Assembly: GCA_029948255.1 (NCBI GenBank)
Contig: JALIZF010001526.1
Span: 310,001 to 374,000 of the forward strand
Length of the DNA stretch: 64,000 bases
Direction: 5' to 3'
From: Telmatactis stephensoni
Taxonomy: Eukaryota; Cnidaria; Anthozoa; Actiniaria; Isophelliidae
The notes beneath the pieces were generated by a model. It did no database searches. It was given only the letters and a program-made list of their open reading frames with translations, and was not told the origin of the DNA. The position numbers and the translations under genes were made by a program. This document shows, one piece after another, positions 55,271-64,000 of this stretch; the first letter of the stretch is position 1; every line of letters starts with the position of its first letter.

Positions 55271-56630
55271 ACCATGTAACGTTATTATTTTCGTTCACCG
55301 ATCACAGTTCCAATTTAGCTAAATATTTCATTTCAAAAATGAACTTAAAACTTTCTTATCTTCCGGTACATGAATCTATACGTATGAGTTAAATAATCTT
55401 CTTTCCTTAGCAAAAAATGACCACTTAATTGATATCAAATACTACAATTATCATAGCGGTTTAAACGCGTGTTTTGAGCATTGAATTAAACTGTCAAATA
55501 ACACTAAAATATTACCTTTCGACAAAAATTCTTCGCGGATGGAAATCGATCGGTTTCACTGAAAATTTAATGTTTACGCTGCGGACGACTATGCGAAGAA
55601 GTTGCTCAGTAAAAACTGTCAAAAGTTACATGAATGTACTTACCTTAAATCACTTTGAGGTTCAGTGGTTTCTTGTACTTTTAACAAGGCTAGACGTAAA
55701 CTTTCGAACTGAAAGACAATTTTGGCGCTAGTGTAGAAATTCATTAAATATTTAATGGCTATTGATTTATTACTGAGTCAATAGTCGATCACGTGATACC
55801 ATAAAAAGCCAATTTAACAATCGAATACAAAGTAAAACAAACTCAAGTGGTATCCGTGAATCCTCTATAACAAAAAACAAAAAACATAGTTGTGAAAAGA
55901 GGGACAAAAAACACTTTTTTCGTGTCATGAATATTACCTGTCATAAATTTGACACCGGATTTGGTGTCACATTGCATCCTTTTGGTTCTTAAACAGGAAA
56001 ATTGCCATTGTTCTTGCAAAATATTTATTTCCTTTGAGAAATTCAACATTCTAAATGTGAGATCATGTTGGAGTGTTCCTGAAGCTTCTTCAGGACGAAA
56101 TCGGAACTTTTATCCCAGCAGCTATAATGTTTTTGCCTTGAATTTCCTGCTTATGCTTGGTACTTGCCAGCATTCAAAATTAAAATAGTGAAAATATTTT
56201 GTTGAGAAACTCTGCCTGTTAAAGATAAGGGAAATTGGAGTGTTCCTGAAGCTTTTTCGGGATCGTTCTCTTCGTATATTAATTATGTTCCTTATTTTTA
56301 ATTTATCCTGTTGTTTCCTTGAACACTTCATCATACCAGTCTCGTATGCATGAATTGCCAATTAATTAATATTTAGTATTTGTTCATCAAAGTTTTATAA
56401 ATTGAAAATGCAAATAGTGCTCTTATACTATTTTTAATTACAGGTATTTAAAGATAACATATGATCAACTGAAACAATTGTTCATTTTATGAATACATTA
56501 TCTAAAGCTAAACGTGATTTTTCAAATCCAGTTGAACATACTCTCAATTCTTTCTCCGGCAAAACGACCATTGCTTTTTTCAGGCAAAACGACCAAGTTT
56601 TTCTTTTTCTTTTTTGATCGACGGTTGCTA
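55270..56630. other. Intergenic, no gene recognised
   Basis: Contains two copies of TGGAGTGTTCCTGAAGCTT (56071 and 56238), the second followed by TTTCGGG, in a weak direct duplication. Nothing else is identified. Confidence 0.45.
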
Positions 56631-56770
56631 CTAAGGTCCCGTTCACATGAGAGAGGGTGCCCCTATGTAGTATGGATAACTCTTTTGTTTTGTGTCCCCC
56701 AGGGAAAAGAAAACAAAAAAGTTATCCGTACTACATAGGGGCACTCTCTCTCATGTGAACGGGCCCTAAG
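56631..56770. mobile_element. 140-bp palindromic MITE (GGGCCCGTTCACATGAGAGA)
   Basis: Termini CTAAGGTCCCGTTCACATGA and TCATGTGAACGGGCCCTAAG, near-symmetrical throughout. A partial copy is at 21654-21728. Confidence 0.88.
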
Positions 56771-58012
56771 CTTCACATTCAGTTAATTATATCTAGGTTT
56801 TACGTAATCTATCATTTTAACCAATAAGGCGCGCTTTATTTATATAGACGCAATGCAATTATATGATGTAATTACACCTAGTTTGATGTATTTAATTTTT
56901 AAAAAGATAGTCCTATTTAATTTGTAGCCAGCCTCCTACGTAAACGTAAGCGCCAAACAACACACGCAAGAGGCAAATATGTGACCAGTAAGAAGCCGTA
57001 TGCATATCGTATGCACTGTGAGCAATGTTGAAACTATCGTTCACGACAATTGCTGACAATCCCATGTTCCAAGCTCGATTAAATTTCAGGCATCCTATCA
57101 ACTCTTTTGTCAGTGTAGCTCAGTTTCTTATAACGTTAATAGAATGAGATGCATGGTTATGAAATCTACGGCCGAGAATACTCACTGTTTTTTTGTTCAC
57201 TAGCTTTTTCCAACCACACATCAGACAATCTGCAGCCAAAAGAAAAACAAAAGTTAAAACAAAAGATTGTGCACTGTTAGGGCCCTACTCAACATCAATG
57301 TCTGCTCCTTTGTCATTCCCTGTGAAGTCTTTGAAGTTTGCCGAGTTTCATTATTATTTAAAGCATTCCAATCTATTAACTTTGCCGAACTAAGAAAAAC
57401 TTCCAACAATCAACAAGACAAAAAAAGAGTGTGACTCATAGTGACTCAAAATAAATATTTTTATGAACGACGTACTGGTGCCAAAAGTTAAGTCCTTGAG
57501 TTAATTTAATTAGGATAGTTATTATTTCTTTCAGTGTTGTCGGCTGCAGAGTGAGCTGTTGCTAGAAACTGAAAGGCCAGCCAAGTTTTACAAACTCCAC
57601 TCTTTTCCACTCTTCCTTGGTGTTAAATAAAACTTGTTTTCTCTTATTAGACTAACATATCTTTAGGTCAATAAACCAACTGTTTAAAAATACACAGGCT
57701 ACAAAAAAAACGATTAAAAATTGGCATTTCTTATTCCAAACGTTTTCGACAAAATGGCTGTCTTTGCAGCATAGAATAACAGTACACATTGTACTGGATT
57801 GCAAAATTTTCTGGAAATATTAGTTTTGTCAATGATTCAAAATGCATTATTAATTATATTGTACAGCCCGTAAAGTTAAAAGAGTTTGATAAGTATACAC
57901 AATGCTGTTTTTTTTAAATAGCTAATAAATTTGTTTTATTAATCTAGTTCAGTTGCTGTTGTGTCACGTTGCTTTCAATAAAACACAACCAAAACAATGA
58001 TTAGTTTACTGT
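56771..58012. other. Intergenic, no gene recognised
   Basis: AT-rich, no defined element. Confidence 0.45.
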
Positions 58013-59085
58013 GAGAGACCATAATATTAAGAGAGCGAAATCTGTATTCCGAGGTATTGATGTCTGCGCGATGGGCTGGCCGCTTAAAGTCATAGCCATA
58101 GCCGAGTCGGAGCAAGCTGGCGAAAATCATTTCTAGATCTTGTGCAGAAAAAATGCTGTTTATGAAGCCTTAAGATTGATTAAGATACCTGGTTGGCTAA
58201 ATAAGACCTTTGTAAATGAAAAACAACTTTCGCGACAAAAGAGCTTGAAACCGAAAGAAAATGATAAAGACTCATACAAATATATTTTTCCTTTTTACTG
58301 CATTATCTCAGTTGTATTTATGTAAATACGATTAGTAAAAAATAGAGTAATATTAATTTGAGTTTGAAAATGTTTTGTCTGGTCTTTTGCTGCTTTTCAG
58401 GGCTCAATTTTTCTTTGAGCTGCAGCCGGTTTTGCATGCCGTATTATGTTAATTCTAATTTTTTGTTAGAAATTAAATATATACGGATAATTCCTTTTCC
58501 TCTTTATCAACGAGCTTTTTCTTGCTTGTTTGCTTTTTGTTTGTTTGTTTGTTTGTTTTTCTATTTTTAAGTATTTGCGGGTCATGTCAAGCATATTTTG
58601 GTGTGCTACTGATTCCCAGTTTGCTAGGGATTGATTCAGTAGTGACTTGAAATTTTTGGCTGCTCACACATTTTCCCATTCTAGTTTGTTTACTTTGATT
58701 TCTGCTATAACCAATATTTATTAGGGTTTTTTTTAATTTCCTTGCAGAAAGTATTTTTATGCTTTGAAATTGGAATGCTTGAGTCCTGGCTCGGATCCTG
58801 GCTCGGATCCTGGCTCTTACTTTAGTTTATCTCGAGGAAGTAAAGGTTATTTTTAGTAACTAAAGAGGAAGTTAAGGTTATTTTTAGTAAGAGGAAGTTG
58901 ACGCCACGGAGGATTAACGGTTCGTATATTATATCTGCGCGCGCGAAAAAAATCAAATTCCACTGTTTGAGCCTTGCAGGCCTGGTATGGCGTCAACTTC
59001 CTGTTACGTAAATATAACCTTAAGCGCCAAGCACATTGCGCAAACATCAATCCGCGAGTTTCGCACTAAGTATTATGGTCTTTTG
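58013..59085. mobile_element. Large relative of the GAGACCATAATACTAAGAGAG element
   Basis: Left end GAGAGACCATAATATTAAGA, right end CGCACTAAGTATTATGGTCT. Inner blocks resemble 2758-3035 (GTTATTTTTAGTAA, GCGCAAACATCAAT). It also contains a GGCTCGGATCCT tandem and a (GTTT)n run. Confidence 0.6.
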
Positions 59086-59261
59086 GTTACTATGGAAACA
59101 TTCTTAAGACATGAGGTTACCATGGAAACGTTCCTTATGATAAGTTTACCATGGAACTTAACATAAGGTTTTACGAAAAAGGCATTCCTAACATATGAAA
59201 TGTATTGGAAAAATCTAAATTTTCCTTTTAGTGGCCTCCACAGAATAGAGGAAATGACGGT

Positions 59262-59689
59262 TGTCGATAACTAGTTGTGATCAATGACTAAAATATATCG
59301 ACAACTAAAATTGCTTTGTTCTGAAATTCAAGAGGGTCTCAATGGGGTTAACGGTTAATATTTTGGCTTTTTTACGATTACGGTTAAAGTGGGTTAATAA
59401 CTAATTTCCATTGTTCTTGATGGTTAAAAATGAATTTTTATGTTGAGAACGCTGGAAAAAGCTATTACGACTAACTTTTCATCACGGCTAACGATTAGTT
59501 TTTTCCTACTATTACGGCTTACGGTTAAATTTTTGGCCCTTTTACGGCTAACGGTTAACCCCATTGAAACCCTCATTCAAATGAGTCCAGTTTGTTATCG
59601 ACAGCTACTGTTTCCCAATGTGTGGATTAAATCATGGACAAGCTAGTTATACTAGTAATCGCCTGATTACAACTAGTTATCGACAACTA
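59262..59689. mobile_element. Fold-back with a TTACGG-rich nested palindrome
   Basis: Outer arms GTTGTCGATAACTAGTTGTGA and TACAACTAGTTATCGACAAC. The inner palindrome 59332-59574 has arms GAGGGTCTCAATGGGGTTAA and TTAACCCCATTGAAACCCTC and repeated TTACGGTTAA units. Confidence 0.75.
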
Positions 59690-60555
59690 TTCTCTATGCG
59701 TTGTGAAGATAATGAAACATGTAAATGAGTTGTAATCACGTGACAGTATTTTTGCCATGAGCCTAGTTTTTCCGGGAGAGTATAGTGTAATATTCTTCCC
59801 TGTGTATTGTTATTCATGAGTATGATAATGAGGTATGGGGAATCGCTCTGGCCTGGAACCATCCAAAGCCAGGCGAAGTGCCAGCAAAGATTATCTGGCA
59901 ACTTTGAACCCGACTTACTCGCTAAAGTGGGTGGGTGGGTGGGTCGCCAACCGTTCTTCGTCGCAACTCTGAACTGCATTAATTACAAGAATTGTTCTCA
60001 TTTATATGCAATCCCCAGGGACCATATTACCAATTCAAATGGACTTTGAATAGTGCAGTCGTCGAGTTGAGTCGTTAGACTTGAGTCTAGTAACGGTAGT
60101 TTGTAAATAATTTGCGAATTTTGCAAATTTTCACCAACAGAGTAATTTGCAAAGTTTGCAAATTTTGTAATATGGAGAAATTAGCGAATAAATTAGCGAA
60201 CTTTGGAAATCTTCATTAGTATATGAGGATTTTTAAATGTGAATTTTATACGGAATAAAGAATTTTGCGAACTTTTCTGTATATGTACATATATAGAGCT
60301 AACTAGCGCCTAGTCCCTCTCTATCAGTAACACAGGAAACCCAATATATATAAAAATTCAAATTCTTAGATTTTAGAAACGCCTGCGGAGGAGGCTGGCA
60401 AACTAAGTCTATTCTGAAAGAAAACTACAAAGTCTATTCTAAACTGGAAAGACCGGCCTAGGTCTGACAGCATTCTAAACCAGAGTCGACCACTAATCAT
60501 TTATATCGGAGTATAGTATTCTACAGCATTCATTTACATCATGCACATCATGCAG
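59690..60555. other. Intergenic, no gene recognised
   Basis: Includes a GTGG run near 59932 and TTTGCAAATTTTG repeats near 60110-60175. No gene is seen. Confidence 0.45.
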
Positions 60556-60760
60556 TCATGTCAAGAGACCATAATACTAAGAGAGCGAAGCTCAGTATTG
60601 ATGTCTGTGCCATGTTCGTGGCGGCTAAGGCTATTTTTAGTAACTTCGCCATCGCGCGCGCAAGGCTCTTAGACAATAGAATTCAAACGGTCCCGTCCGC
60701 GCGCACGTCAAAAATCAAATTCTATTGGTGGAGGGACTTGCGCGCGTGATGGCGAATTGG
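60556..60760. mobile_element. Partial CAAGAGACCATAATACTAAG element
   Basis: Left half closely matches 2758-2910 (CAAGAGACCATAATACTAAG, GTTCGTGGCGGCTAAGGCTA). The right terminus is missing. Confidence 0.7.
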
Positions 60761-61797
60761 ACTATCTGTGTAAGATATGGCCGCCAAGAACCGACCACAT
60801 TTTGTCCTTTGCAAAAAATATCGGTGCTCCCAACAAATACGATCATAAATATGACAGATGCGTTTATCCAGAAAGTCGACTCTTCAGTGAACAATGTTTT
60901 TTGGGGAGTTGCCAATTAGCAGTGATAAAGACATTCTTGTGAGTAGACTTGGCTCTGCTTAGAGAATGAAAAACCTTAATCGCAACTGTGGTTGCCATTC
61001 GCAACAATAGATTTAACTGTGTTTTAATTTCTTCGTCAAAGATTATTTCTAGTTTATTCTCGTGTATTATCTATAGCTTTAGCTTGCTATAGCTTATTTT
61101 AGTACCTTATATATTCTAAGTTTCTCGTAGTTTTTGCAATCAATAGATGTAGCTTGTTTTTTTTTTGCCCAAGGTTATTCTAGTTTTTATCGGTTTAGTG
61201 GGGAGATGCCCTGCATGGAACTCAAGGCCCCGTTCGCGCCTTTCCCTTTGATCCTTTTTTTGTTTTTTGTTGCTAATATTTTTTCTCATTAGTATTGTAG
61301 TTTTGTATATGTAATTATCTGAAGGCCACCAATATTGAAATCAATATGGCGCCTATGACGTCATCTTCAGCAACTTAAGGAATTCCGATGTTGATAAAGA
61401 AATTCCGAAATTGATAAACGCACTAGAGTGATTTTAATATAATCACTCTAGGGTGACTAAAGAAAGGAATAGGTCTTTTGTATTAACTGATCACATGGTT
61501 CAAAATTTTCCATTGCAAACACTCTAACATGCTCAAACCCGTGAAGAATAGACGGTGATTTCACTTAAGCCGTGAAATTGTACTAGCTAAATAATGCAAA
61601 ATAGCACTTTTAAACAATGGAAAACAAAGGATTTTGTACCATTTTGTACTGTTTAGATTTTGTACTTTTTCATGGATAAGTACTCTAAAGTTTACTAGTT
61701 AGATAAGTACAAAAGAATTAGAGCGAAGCAGTGCAAGATAAGCCAAAGTGTATTTTTAGTATGAATAACCTGACTATTACTTAAGGAATAAAAAACG
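60761..61797. other. Intergenic, no gene recognised
   Basis: AT-rich, apart from the hairpin at 61424. Confidence 0.45.
61424..61452. repeat. Short perfect hairpin CTAGAGTGATT/AATCACTCTAG
   Basis: CTAGAGTGATTTTAATATAA runs into TCACTCTAGG. It resembles the bare ends of the AGAGTGATTTAGCAAACGCG MITE joined directly, a possible excision or deletion derivative. Confidence 0.6.
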
Positions 61798-61937
61798 GTT
61801 TCCCGTGTTTGATAGCCTGATCTAAACACGTGTGAGATGTTGGGAGAATACGAGAGAGCGTAGTGGAAGCACGAGCCGTAGGCGAGAAAACAAATTGACG
61901 TGAGCGTGTTTGATACTCTCATCAAACACGGGTTTTC
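61798..61937. mobile_element. Fold-back MITE (CCCGTGTTTGATA termini)
   Basis: Left TTTCCCGTGTTTGATAGCCT is mirrored by GATACTCTCATCAAACACGG on the right, 140 bp in all. Confidence 0.65.
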
Positions 61938-62535
61938 TGCCAATCAGAGCGCGCGTTATATAAGAGTTATTTTATAAACTATAATCTAAAACTCATTAAT
62001 AATTCATAAGCAAATAGACCAATTGAAGACGTTCATTTGGTCAACTGTTGAGACCTTTATACCAGATATAAACACTGATGCATAAACATGAGTGTTTTAT
62101 CAAAATCAGTTAAAACATGCAGTACACTCATTAATAAAACATGAGTGTTTTAACTAACTCTGATGCATGAGTGTCATATCAGTACAAGGTCTCAGTATAG
62201 TTGTCGGATCATTGATCTCGTACAGTACCGACTAAACTTTTAATGAAATTCATGCCACTCTGTTCAGAATTCTTTTTACGCGTGGGATGAAAAAAATTGA
62301 TTATTCTGCGCATGCCTATATGCATAAAATGGATTTCTTTCATAAATTCATTGCTATGATACTTTCAAATGATGGGTTTTATAAGTCATTTTTTTAAAAA
62401 GCTCGCTGATCGTGTTTTAAACAGAGCTCAGCCTACGGCCTCGTGTCTATATCCACGATAAAACACTCCTGCTCGTTTTTTAAATATTACATAAATACAC
62501 TGTGTTTCACGACCATATAAACCACTCTAGCATCT

Positions 62536-62706
62536 GTAAGTTAATGAATGGATAGTCACTCGGAAATGTGTTAATTACATGTGAATGCCTCTTCGAGTGT
62601 GGATTTTAGCTCGGAAAAAAAAACACTCGAAGAAAACACTCGATGAAACATTCACATCTAATTAACACATTTCCGAGTGACTATATATCCATTCATTAAC
62701 TTACAT
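62536..62706. mobile_element. Fold-back MITE (GTAAGTTAATGAATGGATAG arms)
   Basis: Arm 62536-62591 (GTAAGTTAATGAATGGATAG, CACTCGGAAATGTGTTAATT) mirrors 62650-62706. The centre has ACACTCGAAGAAAACACTCG. Confidence 0.8.
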
Positions 62707-62809
62707 ATGTGTTGTAGTTCTGCAGAGTTTCTGTATAAATCATTCCGCTCGGGTTATCGGACAACGTCCGTCCCGCGCTATTACGAACTTCGACCTGCTC
62801 GCTACTAGA

Positions 62810-62843
62810 GCCTTCAGATAGCTCAGTGGTTGGGCGTCAGACC
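62810..62843 (+). pseudogene. tRNA-like 5' half (A-box containing)
   Basis: GCCTTCAGATAGCTCAGTGG, then TTGGGCGTCAGACC, looks like a tRNA acceptor and D-arm with a good A box, but no T-arm or B box follows. It is a degenerate tRNA or the head of a SINE. Confidence 0.4.
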
Positions 62844-64000
62844 CATTTTTCTGCCCCTATGCCATCTTACAGTCTTCACTAGATTGTATGGTGTATTAGT
62901 TTTATCCTAATGACGATGATCCTGAGGCATTGCTATCATACGGCTGTCAGTTTCTAAGGAATCATATGTGATTTTTTTATTTTATCTTAATTTCAGTTTG
63001 GTATTTTCTTACTCACATAATATTCAAACCTTTTCAAAATAATTATACCTGGGTTGAAAAGGGAAGGCATTTGGTTTGTTACCTCGCTTTTGAACTAATT
63101 CTTTGTTTGCAACCACGTGGTATATTGATGTTTTGAAATTTTAAAATATTATTGATTTTGCCAAATAAAATAAGATGCTTATGGGCTTGTAGAGCAATTA
63201 AAGCAACACCTCTGGGACAATTTTTGGAGCACAATAGGAATTCTTAACCGAGTTATTGGCGAATGAAGTTTCTCAAATATAGTGTAAATGTATGGCGCGC
63301 GGCGCCATCTTGGAGGACATATCGTCGTCCTCCAACATGGCTGCCAAAATTTCAGAACATAAATTCAAGCATAAAGTTGATAAATATCCCTTAATTTAAC
63401 TGTGAATAGCATTTCTAAGTATATATAAAACCAAACTAACAATGTTCATACATAATAAAACGCTACCCAGTCGATTGCAACTGAGTTCAATTCTATGGCG
63501 CTGGCCTTTAAAAATTCCTTTAAGCGACGTCTATACATTTGATAACTAAAAAACGTTAATCAAATCAGCCATACACGTTACCTCGATTCAATCAAGACAT
63601 ATCCTTTGGATAGAAAGAACGCCAAAGATACCAACGTTGCTTGCCGGGCTTCAGTTAGTAAGGGCGAATACTCTTCGTGGACTGAACTAGGTTGTGGAGT
63701 TATTTGTTTTGATGTGGTTTAATTTCTAGAATTTTTAGCCTACCGACCGACCAAACAGCCACACCACAAAGCAGTAGAGTTAAAATCAGGGTCGAGTAAG
63801 AGATTTATCCGCTCGATGTCATTTAAGCTGTTGCTTGGTTATTTTATACCTACAAGACAGAAAAGAGCTGACGAAGTGTGATTATACACCCAGTACTAGT
63901 CACCTTACCAGAAACCTGCTAGGCGACCCAATAACTAATTAGAAAAAGTCACATATCAAGCACATATACAAATTAGGTGCTACCAAGGGGACACCACTGG
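62844..64000. other. Right edge, no gene recognised
   Basis: AT-rich. A short inverted repeat GCCATCTTGGAGGAC / GTCCTCCAACATGGC lies near 63304-63344. No exon is seen. Confidence 0.45.

Noticed and set aside
55094..55279. ORF ending in poly-Ile
   Set aside because: Runs into the (ATT)n microsatellite.
59677..59979. 100-codon minus ORF
   Set aside because: Overlaps a fold-back arm and a GTGG run; no family resemblance.

Overview
This is animal nuclear DNA, AT-rich and intron-rich, with short phase-0 exons, GT-AG introns, a nuclear tRNA and many short fold-back transposons. The best reading is an anthozoan cnidarian, probably a stony coral. That placement is inference, from two NOMPC/TRPN-type channel genes, an SGNH-hydrolase ORF of a kind I associate with coral genomes, and the repeat content. 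No species can be read from the sequence alone.

The window is dominated by two TRPN (NOMPC-like) mechanosensory channel genes placed tail to tail. TRPN-A (+ strand) enters from the left edge. The window holds its last eight ankyrin repeats (7 exons, 361-2606) and a single terminal exon (3391-5214) with the linker, six membrane segments, pore and TRP helix. TRPN-B (- strand) is complete from 52581 down to 25527. I reconstruct 30 core coding exons, all joined in phase 0, giving about 1586 residues with 29 ankyrin repeats, the number known for Drosophila NOMPC. One more acidic 99-nt exon (43261-43359) may be a cassette or an alternative start. Exon boundaries of A and B match one for one over the shared part, except that B splits one linker into an extra 30-nt microexon. 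This is an ancient duplicate pair in inverted orientation.

Between the two 3' ends (5.2-25.5 kb) lies a three-exon gene for a small secreted protein of 86 residues (15075-19327, + strand) with its own TATA box and polyadenylation signal. Its two introns are swollen by repeats, and its second intron carries a complete, intronless SGNH-hydrolase ORF (18161-18736) with its own TATA-like box. The rest of this interval is mobile-element debris: a long inverted repeat with about 500-bp arms (9543-10946), a nested terminal-inverted-repeat element (12165-13869) and a 409-bp palindrome (16018-16426) that share termini and 7-bp target duplications, LINE fragments and several MITE families.

Within TRPN-B, introns hold a same-strand tRNA-Met(CAT) gene (36058-36130), a LINE 3' end (32332-32670), a large CCA microsatellite, a 120-bp tandem duplication and more MITEs. 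From 52.6 to 64 kb, upstream of TRPN-B, I recognise no protein gene, only MITEs, hairpins, microsatellites and unassigned AT-rich sequence. All exon models are hand-built from splice signals and homology remembered from the NOMPC family. No search or RNA data were available.
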